Source of the DNA: Roseiarcus sp050015575
Lineage (GTDB): Bacteria; Pseudomonadota; Alphaproteobacteria; Rhizobiales; Beijerinckiaceae
DNA: 31,809 nt
Assembly: GCA_050015575.1 (NCBI GenBank)
Contig: JBEKBD010000022.1
Location: forward strand, 1 to 31,809
Direction of reading: 5' to 3'
Below the pieces are notes generated by a model that searched no databases, was not told the DNA's origin, and saw only the letters and a list, made by a program, of their open reading frames with translations. Of the stretch, positions 23,246-31,454 are shown in pieces. Position 1 is the first letter of the stretch. The number at the start of each line of letters is the position of its first letter. Both the position numbers and the translations under genes were made by a program.

Positions 23246-24271
23246 TTACGCCGCCTCGGCGCCTTCGGGGGCGATTTCGATTTCGTTCCTTTGCGCCAAC
23301 TTGAGCACGAGATCGACGATCTTCTTGCGCGCCTTGGCGATTTCGCGCCGCGGCGGCGCGATCGGAGTGGCGAGTTCGGCCTCGACGAGGCGGCGAGCGC
23401 GCGCGGCCATCGCGGACAGCGCGACGTCGCGGAAATCCGCGTCGGTGCCGCGCAGCGCCAGCACGACGACCTCGGTCTCGAGCTTGTCGAACAGAATTGC
23501 GCGCGCACGTTGCGACAACCGCGGCAGATCGTCGAACGAGAACAGCATCTTCTGGACGATCTTCGCTTCCTTCGGCCGCGCCGCGGCGAGCGACTGCATG
23601 ACGTCGCGCGCCTCCAGCGGTTCGAGGTTGTTGATGATGTCGGCGATGCGGGTGTGATTGTCGAGCCCCGAGGCGCGCGCCATCAGGGACGGCAATTCCT
23701 TGCGCACCGCGTCTTCGATGACGCGTTGCGCCTCCTCGGTGATCGAGGGGCGCGTAATCATGGCGCACAGAACGTCGTTGCGCGTCTCGCGCGGCAAGTT
23801 CGAGACGATCTGCGCCGCGAGGGCCGGGTTCAATCGCGAAAGGACGTAGGTCGCCGTCAAGGGACGTTCGTTCGCGACGTAAGCTGCGAGCACCGCTTCG
23901 GGAACGCTGTCGAGGGCCGTCCAGATGTTCCTTTCGCCGGCCGCGACCACGTCCGACATGATGTCGGCGAGCTGGTCGGGCGACACCGCGTCGCTCAGCA
24001 TTTCTCGCGCCTGTCCGATGTCGCCCAGAAGATTGGCGCCCACCGAGAACTCCGAGGTGAACTGCTCGACCATCGATTCGAGCTTCGACATCGGCACCGG
24101 GCCAAGCTGCGCAGCCGCACGCGTGACTTCGCGCAATTCTCTCGCGTCCAGATGCTTGAGCAACCGCGTCGCCGGCGGCTTGCCCATCGCCAGCAAGATC
24201 GCGGCGGCCCGCTGGGCGCCGTCGTACATGCGCTTTTCCGCCGGCGAATCGGAGTCGGAGTAGTCGTCCAT
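23246..24271 (-). CDS. fliG: Flagellar motor switch protein FliG
   Basis: The 341-residue C-ring protein contains GAQRAAAILLAMGKPPATRL at the N-terminus. The middle part has SRLNPALAAQIVSNLPRETR in place of the usual EHPQ-type segment. The C-terminal torque domain has MLFSFDDLPRLSQRARAILF and later TDADFRDVALSAMAARARRL. The charged helix facing MotA is therefore present. FliG connects the MS-ring to FliM and transmits stator torque. It lies 14 bp after fliN. Its MS-ring partner fliF is absent from the window. Confidence 0.95.
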   Translation of the reverse strand: MDDYSDSDSPAEKRMYDGAQRAAAILLAMGKPPATRLLKHLDARELREVTRAAAQLGPVPMSKLESMVEQFTSEFSVGANLLGDIGQAREMLSDAVSPDQLADIMSDVVAAGERNIWTALDSVPEAVLAAYVANERPLTATYVLSRLNPALAAQIVSNLPRETRNDVLCAMITRPSITEEAQRVIEDAVRKELPSLMARASGLDNHTRIADIINNLEPLEARDVMQSLAAARPKEAKIVQKMLFSFDDLPRLSQRARAILFDKLETEVVVLALRGTDADFRDVALSAMAARARRLVEAELATPIAPPRREIAKARKKIVDLVLKLAQRNEIEIAPEGAEAA

Positions 24272-24285
24272 CGCGCCTCGCCCCG

Positions 24286-24624
24286 TCAGGCGGCGCGATC
24301 GTCGCGCGAAGAGGCGATGATCTCGCTCAGAGATACGCCGTATCGAGCGCTCTCTTCGTCGACCACCACCACTTCGCCGCGCGCGATCACTCTGCCGTTG
24401 ACCACGACGTTGACCGGATCGCCGACTTTCTGATCGAGCGCAATGAGCCCCCCGCGCCCGAGCTTCATCAGGCTGGCGACGGGCATCGACGTCGAGCCGA
24501 GCACGACTTGCACGGTGACGGGAATCGACAGGATCGCGTCGAATTTGGACGGGCTCGGCGTCGACGCGCTCAGCGCGGCATCCGGTTCCGGCGGCGCGCT
24601 CTGCGGTTCAAGACTCTCATCCAT
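24286..24624 (-). CDS. fliN: Flagellar motor switch protein FliN
   Basis: The 112-residue protein has a Pro/Ser-rich N-terminal 25 residues and a SpoA (FliN) domain at about 28-104. The domain contains ILSIPVTVQVVLGSTSMPVA and GRGGLIALDQKVGDPVNVVV, then NGRVIARGEVVVVDEE. It forms the lower C-ring with FliM. Length is at the short end of the family, as in many rhizobial FliN. It begins 52 bp after fliM and precedes fliG by 14 bp. Confidence 0.95.
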   Translation of the reverse strand: MDESLEPQSAPPEPDAALSASTPSPSKFDAILSIPVTVQVVLGSTSMPVASLMKLGRGGLIALDQKVGDPVNVVVNGRVIARGEVVVVDEESARYGVSLSEIIASSRDDRAA

Positions 24625-24676
24625 GACTCAAACCTTCTTTCCTCGGTTGCTTGTCGCGCTCGCCGGCGCGAGCCGA

Positions 24677-25633
24677 TCAGCGGACGGGCGCCGCTTCGAG
24701 AGCGCCGCCTTCCTGTTCGATCGGCTCCTCGATTTCCAGGGAGTAACGGCCCTCGCCGCGGCCGAGTTTGCACCAGAACATTTCCCGCCCGGCGCATTGC
24801 AGCCGAACCCGACCCATGCCGGCGCCGTGCAAGCCGAGCACCTGTCCGACGGCGAGATCGGCGATTTCGCCCAGCGTCATCTCCAACTCGTCCAGCACGG
24901 CCGTGACCAAGATCGGCGCTTTGGTCACGCCGACTTTCATTTGCCGGGCCCAGCCCGGATCGGGCGTCGATGATTGGCTGCTCGGATCAAAGGAGAGATT
25001 CTTGCGGATCGGCGCCAGTAGCGTCTGCGGCAGCAGGACGACGAGATTGGTGGGCCCCGCCGGCGTCTCGATCGTCAATCTCGTTGCGACCGCCTGCATG
25101 TCGCGGCGTCCGAGCGCATACACATCGATGAGCGTTTGCAACCGTTCGAACGTCAATTCGAGGCTCGCGATTTCGGCGAAGGCTCGGTTTAGAGCCTTTC
25201 CCAAGGACCGCGCCAGCTCGGCGACGAGGCTGGTCTCGATGCCGGTGAGGGGACGATCCGGCTGCGCCTGCTTCGCCGCCTCGCCGTCCGACGCCGCCTC
25301 GCCGCGGAACACCAAGTTGACGAGCGTGTCGACGACGCCGGCGTCGAATATCAGCAGAAGGCGCGCATCGAGTTGCGCGCTGTGCAGCGTGGCCGCGATT
25401 AGACCTTCGCAATCGTGGAGGAAGTCGAAGAGATTCGCCGACTTCGTCTCGTTGATCGTTCCCAGACAATGCCCTTTGCATAGGGACGTCAGCGCCTCGG
25501 GGATGTCCAAAGCGAATTGCCCGAGAGCGAACACGAGTCCGGGCATGCGCTCGATCGAGAGACCGGGATGATCAGGCTGTGGAGTCTGCAGCCACAGCGC
25601 GGTCGCCGCGCTGTCGCGTTCCTCGGTCGCCAT
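24677..25633 (-). CDS. fliM: Flagellar motor switch protein FliM, divergent rhizobial type
   Basis: The 318-residue protein has a FliM middle domain with LSIERMPGLVFALGQFALDI and ETSLVAELARSLGKALNRAF. A C-terminal SpoA domain at about 225-300 has VTKAPILVTAVLDELEMTLG and EIADLAVGQVLGLHG. The N-terminal LSQxEIDALL-type CheY-binding peptide of standard FliM is not obvious, which fits the divergent Rhizobiales form. FliM is the switch core binding FliG, FliN and CheY-P. The start follows the motA stop by 3 bp. Confidence 0.88.
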   Translation of the reverse strand: MATEERDSAATALWLQTPQPDHPGLSIERMPGLVFALGQFALDIPEALTSLCKGHCLGTINETKSANLFDFLHDCEGLIAATLHSAQLDARLLLIFDAGVVDTLVNLVFRGEAASDGEAAKQAQPDRPLTGIETSLVAELARSLGKALNRAFAEIASLELTFERLQTLIDVYALGRRDMQAVATRLTIETPAGPTNLVVLLPQTLLAPIRKNLSFDPSSQSSTPDPGWARQMKVGVTKAPILVTAVLDELEMTLGEIADLAVGQVLGLHGAGMGRVRLQCAGREMFWCKLGRGEGRYSLEIEEPIEQEGGALEAAPVR

Positions 25634-25636
25634 GGG

Positions 25637-26533
25637 TCAGGCCGCCTCCTTGATCGCCGCCGCGGCCGCCGGGGGGAACGAAGGGCCGGCGATGGTTTCG
25701 TTCTCGACGGTGTCGATCGTCGGGCGTTCCTTCGAGGGAATGGTCTTGCGCCCGAATTCCACCGCCACTTGCGGCATGGCGCCGTTCATGAACGCCAGCA
25801 GGCTCTGCTTGACGAGCGTGAACAGGCGAAGCTGCCTCTGGCGCACCGACCTTATTTTCAACCCGATCGGGCCGACGACGGCGTAGGAGAGAAAGATGCC
25901 GGTGAAGGTGCCCACCAGCGCGGCGCCGATCAGCCCGCCGAGGACTTCCGGCGATTGGTCGAGAGCGCCCATCGCATGGATAATGCCGAGCACGGCCGCG
26001 ATGATGCCCAGCGCGGGAAGGCCGTCCGCGCTCGCCTGGAAGGCGTGAACCGGTTTGTACCGATCATACGTGAGGGTATCGATCTCCTCGTCCATCAGGG
26101 CTTCGATTTCGTGAGTTTTGGCGTGGCCGATGATGATCAGCCGGCCGTAGTCGCAGATGAAGGTGAGAAGATCGCGATTGGCGAGCAACCGCGGAAATCC
26201 CTTGAAGATCTCCGACTCGGTGGGATTGTCGAAATGCCTTTCGACCTCGGCGCGGGACTTTCCGCGCAGTTCGCGCATCAGCCCGTGCATCGCGCTCAGG
26301 ACGTCGAGGAAGTCGCGCGGCCTGGGCACGGCGTCGGTCACCGCCTCCACGACGGCCTTGCCGCAATCCTTGATCGTCGCCAACGGGTTGGCGACGATGA
26401 AAATGCCGAGCGCCGTGCCGGCGATGATGAGGAACTCGAACGGCTGAAACAGCACCTCGAGATGGCCGCCGAGCGCTCCGTACCCGCCGAGGATGCTGCC
26501 CACGGCGATCATCAATCCGATGATGAAATTCAA
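25637..26533 (-). CDS. motA: Flagellar stator protein MotA
   Basis: The 298-residue protein has four membrane helices: two near the N-terminus (FIIGLMIAVGSILGGYGALG and FEFLIIAGTALGIFIVANP) and two at about 180-235 (LPALGIIAAVLGIIHAMGAL and GGLIGAALVGTFTGIFLSYA). The cytoplasmic loop has the charged RGKSRAEVERHFD segment that contacts FliG. It conducts ions with MotB, which is not in the window. In Sinorhizobium motA is likewise separate from motBCD. The start codon is TTG, preceded by GGGAGAG, and no ATG allows a complete first helix. It is the first gene of the 29-gene minus-strand run. Confidence 0.95.
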   Translation of the reverse strand: MNFIIGLMIAVGSILGGYGALGGHLEVLFQPFEFLIIAGTALGIFIVANPLATIKDCGKAVVEAVTDAVPRPRDFLDVLSAMHGLMRELRGKSRAEVERHFDNPTESEIFKGFPRLLANRDLLTFICDYGRLIIIGHAKTHEIEALMDEEIDTLTYDRYKPVHAFQASADGLPALGIIAAVLGIIHAMGALDQSPEVLGGLIGAALVGTFTGIFLSYAVVGPIGLKIRSVRQRQLRLFTLVKQSLLAFMNGAMPQVAVEFGRKTIPSKERPTIDTVENETIAGPSFPPAAAAAIKEAA

Positions 26534-26582
26534 CGCGCTCTCCCGTCTTCCATCGTTGTCGAACCTGCAGCGTCAAACTTAC

Positions 26583-26602
26583 GCCAGGCTGGTTTTGCCA
26601 GG
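26583..26602. promoter_or_regulatory. GCCAGG direct repeats in motA-flgF divergent region
   Basis: GCCAGG occurs at 26583-26588 and again at 26597-26602, 14 bp apart. CTGG (26589-26592) between them makes overlapping inverted halves. The site lies between two divergent flagellar operons (150 bp in all), where a shared activator could bind. No sigma-28, sigma-54 or clear sigma-70 pair was found nearby, so the operator role is a guess. Confidence 0.2.
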
Positions 26603-26685
26603 TCAGCCCCATGCAAGGCGCCGGGCTGATGGTCGTCGCCGCGTCGGCCGAGACGCAGCGCGCGTCTGTTGCGGGTCTTCAAGGT

Positions 26686-27411
26686 ATGCAGAATGGTCTT
26701 TACGTTTCCTTGTCGGCGCAAGTCGCTTTGGAACGACGCTTGGAGACGATCGCCAACAACGTCGCGAACATGAACACGATCGGCTATCGCGCCGAAGGAG
26801 TCTCGTTCGAAACCGAGGTCGCCAAGGCCGGCGACAACCGCATCGCCTATGTTTCGAGCGGATCGTCCTTCATCTCCCGCCAGACCGGCGCCCTGATCAA
26901 GACGGGCAATCCGCTCGACCTCGCCATCCAGGGCTCCGGCTGGTTCGCCATCGGCACCGCCAATGGAACGGCCTATACGCGCGACGGCCGCATGCGCCTC
27001 TCCGAGACCGGCTCCCTCGAGACTCTGACCGGCGACGCCATTCTCGACGCCGGGGGAGCGCCGATCCTGCTCAGTCCTTCCGCCGGCTCGCTGACGATCG
27101 CCGGCGACGGCATGATCGCTCAAGACGGCAAACAAGTCGGCGCGATCGGTCTTTTCACCATCGACGACGACGCCAAGCTGACGCGCGCGGAAAATTCCTC
27201 CGTCATCCCCGACAAGCCGGCGACGCCAATTCTCGACTTCACCAAGAACGGCGTCAGCCAGGGGTTCGTCGAAGGCGCCAACGTCAATCCGATCCAGGAG
27301 ATGACGAAACTGATCGCGGTGACGCGGGACTTCGACGGCGTCGCCCAGCAGGTGACCCAAACCGAAGCGTCGCTGCAAGACGCGATCAAGACGCTCGGCT
27401 CTTCCGGCTAG
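26686..27411 (+). CDS. flgF: Proximal rod protein FlgF
   Basis: The 241-residue protein begins MQNGLYVSLSAQVALERRLE, the usual FlgF start, then TIANNVANMNTIGYRAEGVS. It has LDLAIQGSGWFAIGTANGTA and the C-terminal NVNPIQEMTKLIAVTRDFDG helix. It joins FlgB and FlgC in the rod. The frame is open 75 bp upstream to another ATG, but the conserved start decides for this one. It is transcribed away from motA and is followed by fliI after 38 bp. Confidence 0.95.
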   Translation: MQNGLYVSLSAQVALERRLETIANNVANMNTIGYRAEGVSFETEVAKAGDNRIAYVSSGSSFISRQTGALIKTGNPLDLAIQGSGWFAIGTANGTAYTRDGRMRLSETGSLETLTGDAILDAGGAPILLSPSAGSLTIAGDGMIAQDGKQVGAIGLFTIDDDAKLTRAENSSVIPDKPATPILDFTKNGVSQGFVEGANVNPIQEMTKLIAVTRDFDGVAQQVTQTEASLQDAIKTLGSSG

Positions 27412-27449
27412 CGGCGTCGTGCAACCGAAGCTGACATTGGGTTTGGCGA

Positions 27450-28844
27450 ATGAGCGGGGATAGCGAACCTTGCGGCCGGCGCCCCGACGCGCTCGATCGG
27501 CTCGAGGGCAAGTTGGCGTGGGGCGCCAAGGCGCTGCCGCGCACCCGCGTTGGCGGCGTCGTGACGGAAATTGCGATGTCGCACTACCGGGTGGCCGGCC
27601 TGTCGCGGTTTCTCAGACTCGGGGAATGCGTGAGCGTCGACGTGGGCGACCGCGTCCAACTCGGCGAGGTGGTCAAGATCGAAGACGGCGCCGTCACGCT
27701 CAAGCCGTTCGATTCGCGCTGCGACGCGGCGATCGGCGCGCGCGCCTACCGGGCCCAGAGTCTTTCGCTCACGCCGCATCCCGAATGGAAAGGCCGGGTG
27801 ATCGACGCGCTCGGCCGCCCGATCGACGGCGGCGGCGAACTCAAACTGGGCGAGCGCGCCATGCCGCTCGACGGCGAGCCGCCGCCCGCCTTGCAGCGCT
27901 CGCGCGTCAAGAAGCCGATCAAGTCGGGCATCCGCGTCATCGACTTCTTCACCCCGCTGTGCGCCGGCCAGCGCATTGGCATTTTCTCCGGTTCGGGGGT
28001 CGGCAAATCGACGCTGCTCTCGATGCTGGCGCGCGCTCCCGATTTCGACACGGTGGTGATCGCGCTGGTCGGCGAGCGCGGTCGAGAGGTGCGCGAATTC
28101 CTCGACGACACCCTTGCCGCGAACCGCCAATCCGCGATCGCCGTTGTCTCCACCGGCGACGAAAGCCCGATGATGCGGCGCCTGGCGCCTAGGACCGCGA
28201 TGGCGGTCGCCGAATATTTCCGCGACAACGGCGACTCGGTGTTGCTGGTCGTCGATTCGGTGACGCGCTTCGCCCATGCGGCCAGAGACGTGGCGTTGGC
28301 CGCCGGCGAGCCGGCGGTGGCGCGCGGCTACGCCCCGAGCGTGTTCAGCGATCTGCCGCGATTGCTCGAGCGCGCCGGCCCCGGCGTCGAGGGCTCCGGA
28401 TCGATCACCGGCGTATTCTCGGTCCTGGTGGACGGCGACGACCATAACGATCCGGTCGCCGACAGCATTCGCGGCACGCTCGACGGCCACATCGTGCTCG
28501 ATCGGGCGATCGCCGATCAGGGGCGCTTTCCCGCCGTTAATATTCTCTCGTCGGTTTCACGCCTAGCCAATCCCTCCTGGACGCCCGAGCAGCGCAAGCT
28601 GGTCTCGAAGCTGCGCTCGCTGATCGCCCGGTACGAGGAAACGCGGGACCTCCGGCTCATGGGCGGCTTCACGCCGGGCGCCGACCCGCTGCTCGATCAG
28701 GCGGTGAAGTCCGTGCCGCGCATTTATGAAGCGATGACCCAGGCGCTGTCCTCGCCGCCTTGTCAGGATCCGTTCATCGAACTCGCCGCGGCGCTCCGCA
28801 CCGACGCCAAGCCCGAGGAAGCGGCCGGCCATTCCGTCGCTTAA
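27450..28844 (+). CDS. fliI: Flagellar export ATPase FliI
   Basis: The 464-residue ATPase carries Walker A GSGVGKST (181-188), the VGERGREV motif (207-214) and Walker B LLVVD (265-269). PSVFSDLPRLLERAG follows, as in F1-beta and FliI families. An N-terminal beta barrel precedes the catalytic core and a helical C-terminus (KLVSKLRSLIARYEETRDLR) ends it. It forms a hexamer at the export gate with FliH and FliJ. A FliJ-like protein is encoded on the other strand, and FliH was not identified. It is downstream of flgF and upstream of a repeat-bearing membrane protein. Confidence 0.97.
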   Translation: MSGDSEPCGRRPDALDRLEGKLAWGAKALPRTRVGGVVTEIAMSHYRVAGLSRFLRLGECVSVDVGDRVQLGEVVKIEDGAVTLKPFDSRCDAAIGARAYRAQSLSLTPHPEWKGRVIDALGRPIDGGGELKLGERAMPLDGEPPPALQRSRVKKPIKSGIRVIDFFTPLCAGQRIGIFSGSGVGKSTLLSMLARAPDFDTVVIALVGERGREVREFLDDTLAANRQSAIAVVSTGDESPMMRRLAPRTAMAVAEYFRDNGDSVLLVVDSVTRFAHAARDVALAAGEPAVARGYAPSVFSDLPRLLERAGPGVEGSGSITGVFSVLVDGDDHNDPVADSIRGTLDGHIVLDRAIADQGRFPAVNILSSVSRLANPSWTPEQRKLVSKLRSLIARYEETRDLRLMGGFTPGADPLLDQAVKSVPRIYEAMTQALSSPPCQDPFIELAAALRTDAKPEEAAGHSVA

Positions 28845-28878
28845 GACCGGCTTGGCCGCGCTCACGAAAGCAAATCGA

Positions 28879-29580
28879 ATGAAATGGCTCGGTTTTTTCG
28901 CCTCTCGCCGCGTCGCGCCGACCGCGACCGGAGCCGCTCGCCGCGTCGCAGCGAAGCGACGCGGCGATTTCGCGCTCGTTGGCGCCGGCGTGGCGATGGC
29001 GATCGGCACGATCGCCTTCGCCGGGGCCGTGCAGTTCCAGGACAACCGCGCGCCGCGGATCAATGGCATGCAATATCTCGCGATCTTCGCCAGGCCGCGA
29101 GGAGCGTCGTCCCCCGTCCCGGCCGCGTCGCCCCCCGCCGCGGCCGCCGTCCGCGTCGCCGCCGGCGCTCCCGACATGGCGCCGACGGGCTCCATCGCCC
29201 ACGGCCCTGCCGACGCACACGACGCGGCGCCGGCGGCGTCGACCGCCCACGCGCCCGCCAACGCCCTCGACACGGCGCCGACCGGCTCGATCGGCCATGG
29301 CCCGGCCGGCGGACCATCCGCCGCCGAACCCTATCGCATCGTCGCGGTCGAACCGGGCATGGCGTGGCTGAGCAACGGCTCGGAAATTCGGACCGTCAAG
29401 CCCGGCGAAGTTGTGCCAAGTCTCGGGCGCATCGGCTCCATCGAGCGGCGCGGCGGGCGCTGGGCGCTGGTCGCCGATTCCGGCGCGACGTTGCTCGCAA
29501 GCGAAGAGCCGGAGGTCAAAGGCCCCGGCGGCGCGGACGGGCCGTTCTCGCGGCGGATGATCTTCGGCGACGGCAAGTGA
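28879..29580 (+). CDS. Single-pass membrane protein with Ala/Pro repeats and GspC/PilP-like C-terminal domain
   Basis: The 233-residue protein has a basic N-terminus, one membrane helix at about residues 30-53 (FALVGAGVAMAIGTIAFAGA), an Ala/Pro linker with three exact-length 16-residue repeats (residues 99-146), and a compact beta-type C-terminal domain at about 152-215. That domain contains YRIVAVEPGMAWLSNGSEIR and VKPGEVVPSLGRIGSIERRG. The anchor, linker and small domain layout resembles GspC or PilP, which work as periplasmic adaptors in other secretion machines. The similarity is structural intuition, not a proven homology. It follows fliI by 34 bp. TTG at 28852 is an alternative start. 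It is not a FliH. Confidence 0.65.
   Translation: MKWLGFFASRRVAPTATGAARRVAAKRRGDFALVGAGVAMAIGTIAFAGAVQFQDNRAPRINGMQYLAIFARPRGASSPVPAASPPAAAAVRVAAGAPDMAPTGSIAHGPADAHDAAPAASTAHAPANALDTAPTGSIGHGPAGGPSAAEPYRIVAVEPGMAWLSNGSEIRTVKPGEVVPSLGRIGSIERRGGRWALVADSGATLLASEEPEVKGPGGADGPFSRRMIFGDGK
29173..29316 (+). repeat. Three tandem 48-bp in-frame repeats
   Basis: Units at 29173-29220, 29221-29268 and 29269-29316 encode DMAPTGSIAHGPADAH, DAAPAASTAHAPANAL and DTAPTGSIGHGPAGGP. Each begins GAC and keeps the frame. Units one and three are closest. They form the flexible linker of the host protein and look like an internal tandem duplication. Confidence 0.85.
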
Positions 29581-29592
29581 TCTTGGCGATCC

Positions 29593-30075
29593 TCACCGCG
29601 CGCGCCGGCCTCGCGCGAGCGCGCCTTGCGCGCGGTCGACCAGCATGTTGGCGATCGCCACGCGTCGATTGGCGAGGTCGCGCGGCACATCGGGGCGACG
29701 ATCCGGGTGGTTGTTCCACATGAATCGGCGGCGCGCCCGGTTGAGCTGGTCATAGGTGAGGGCGCTCGAGAGGCCGAGTTCCGCGGCGATCGCGTCGGGG
29801 TCGTCGCTCGGCGGGCCGACGACGGCGGGCGCGGCCTCTTGCGGCTCCGCAACCCAATCGAGCGCTTGATCCCAACCCTCGCTCGGGCCGTATTGTCCCT
29901 TGGCGTCGGGCGCGAACGGCGCGGCGAACGAAGCGAACGAACGCCCGAGAGCGGCGTCGACCGATCCGAGGCGCCGCTCCCCATCGTCGGAGCGCCCGAC
30001 CTCGTCCAGGACATGGCTGAAGGCCGAATCGACGCGCGACCCGCCGGCCGGCGATCTGGCAAAATCCTGTTTCAC
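29593..30075 (-). CDS. Small protein with C-terminal J-domain-like HPD motif
   Basis: In this 160-residue protein the final third resembles a J-domain. Helix I is around AAELGLSSALTYDQLNRARR, helix II runs into FMWNN with the HPD tripeptide at residues 123-125, and a last helix RDLANRRVAIANMLVDRAQG follows. Residues 1-95 are variable and probably disordered. HPD stimulates Hsp70 (DnaK) ATPase in the family. Unlike DnaJ the motif is C-terminal and no zinc finger or substrate domain is present. The GTG start overlaps the stop of the diguanylate cyclase gene (GTGA). Its client or target is unknown. Confidence 0.72.
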   Translation of the reverse strand: MKQDFARSPAGGSRVDSAFSHVLDEVGRSDDGERRLGSVDAALGRSFASFAAPFAPDAKGQYGPSEGWDQALDWVAEPQEAAPAVVGPPSDDPDAIAAELGLSSALTYDQLNRARRRFMWNNHPDRRPDVPRDLANRRVAIANMLVDRAQGALARGRRAR

Positions 30076-31106
30076 CCTTCGGCCTCGCCTTCGCTCTCGC
30101 CCGCGGCGTCGACCATGACCCGATTCCGTCCCAGCGACTTGGCTTCGTAGAGCTTGGCGTCGGCGCGCCGGACCAGGTCCTCCGCCGACTCGGCGGCGTT
30201 CAATCGCGCGACGCCGAACGAAGCCGTGACGGCGCCGATGCGCTCGCCGCTTGCAGCGACCGCCCATTGCTTGCTTTCGAGCGCCGCCCTCAGTCGGCCG
30301 ACCATCGCGCCGGCGTCGGCGAGCCTGGTGTCCGGAAATAGAACGGCGAACTCCTCGCCGCCGAACCGCGCCGCGACGTCCTGCCTCCTGATGGAGGCGA
30401 TCAACAGCTCGGCGACCATTTTGAGCACCATATCGCCGGCGATATGCCCGAATTTGTCGTTGACCTTCTTGAAATCATCGATGTCGGCGAGCGCAATGCA
30501 CAGGTCGCTTGAGGAATCGTGCGCCTTTGCGACTTCCTCCGCCAGCGTGGCGTCGAAGAAGCGACGATTGCCGAGCGCCGTCAACCCATCGCGATTACCG
30601 ATTTCCTCGGCCTTGGTGAGGTTCGAGCGCAATCGGACGATTTGGGAGCGCGCGTGCTCGAGTTTCTCCGATAGGACGTTCACTTTGTTTTGCATCGCGC
30701 GATTGTCAGTGATCAGCGTGAGGACGATCGCGTGGATCGCCTCGTACGAACCGCCGCGCGACAGTTTCCGGTCGGCGCCCGTCAAGGACTCGTGGAACTT
30801 CGCGCCGTCGGCGACGTGCTCGCGGATCAGCGTGAGGATATGGGCCAGCGTCGAATCGACGCTCCGTTCGATGTCGCGGCGTTTCGCAGCGATCGCACGA
30901 GCCTCGCTCTGATCGGATTGCGGACTTGCTGCGGATGTCGCGGCGCCGGCGGCCAGGCCGATCGCCGAGACGCCGATCAAGCCGAGCACGTAGGCTTCGG
31001 CGAGGGGATCGCTTCGCGCCTGCGCGGCGCTGAGCGCGCCGAGGACGATAAAGGCGACGGCGCCGCCGGCTCGCAGCGACCGCCTGGCATGGAAGGCGAG
31101 GCTCAT
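30072..31106 (-). CDS. Diguanylate cyclase with N-terminal membrane segments
   Basis: The 344-residue protein has two hydrophobic segments at about 14-30 and 38-58, a helical linker at about 65-165, and a GGDEF domain from about 172. The domain has RDGLTALGNRRFF, LCIALADIDDFKKVNDKFGH, and the active-site GGEEF at 249-253. An RxxD inhibitory site (RRQD, 240-243) lies five residues before it. It should therefore make c-di-GMP from GTP and be product-inhibited. The linker resembles signal-relay coiled coils. It is in an operon with the J-domain protein and converges on the fliI operon. A role in motility or surface behaviour is inferred from location. Confidence 0.88.
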   Translation of the reverse strand: MSLAFHARRSLRAGGAVAFIVLGALSAAQARSDPLAEAYVLGLIGVSAIGLAAGAATSAASPQSDQSEARAIAAKRRDIERSVDSTLAHILTLIREHVADGAKFHESLTGADRKLSRGGSYEAIHAIVLTLITDNRAMQNKVNVLSEKLEHARSQIVRLRSNLTKAEEIGNRDGLTALGNRRFFDATLAEEVAKAHDSSSDLCIALADIDDFKKVNDKFGHIAGDMVLKMVAELLIASIRRQDVAARFGGEEFAVLFPDTRLADAGAMVGRLRAALESKQWAVAASGERIGAVTASFGVARLNAAESAEDLVRRADAKLYEAKSLGRNRVMVDAAGESEGEAEG

Positions 31107-31454
31107 TTTGCTCTCGCGACGAATCCACGCCGGACGAGCGGCTGCGCGCGAAGCGAAAGCGCTTTCTTGACGAAGGCGAGCGCCGGCATGAGCACGCGAT
31201 CTTTCGGCCTCGGGCCGCAGCGGCCATCATGGCGGCGATGGCCCTCGCGTCGCAATGGCGCGCTGGCGCGACGGAAAACGCCCGATTCATTCGGACGGCG
31301 GGAAAGTGGCGCCAATCGATTACTTTTCCGTTATTCACCATCTCGAATTCGTTAATCGCGGCAATGGCGCTCGGCGTCGCGGCGATTGGGCGCGACGGCT
31401 CGGATCGGCGAGGCGTCGAACCGCTCGAAGCCGCGCTGCGCCGGGGCGCGCTTT
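31107..31454. other. Gap between the cyclase and the transglycosylase genes
   Basis: About 350 bp without a supported gene. An AT-richer patch (31318-31365) lies between two GC-rich stretches and may hold the cyclase promoter, but no paired hexamers with correct spacing were clear. A 70-codon minus-strand frame with a TTG start that ends in an ATGA overlap with the cyclase start has atypical Arg-rich composition and was not called. Confidence 0.4.

Noticed and set aside
22133..24433. A 766-codon open frame on the plus strand
   Set aside because: It lies antisense to flhB, fliG and the unknown gene. Its product is rich in Arg, His, Asp and Gln with no domain, typical of antisense frames in high-GC DNA.
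26611..26685. A 25-residue upstream extension of FlgF
   Set aside because: FlgF proteins begin with the MQ-x-GLYV pattern, which is at the later ATG. The extension is not conserved in type.
31103..31315. A 70-codon minus-strand ORF ending in an ATGA overlap with the cyclase start
   Set aside because: It needs a TTG start without ribosome site, is Arg/Pro-rich, and matches no family. The overlap alone is not enough.
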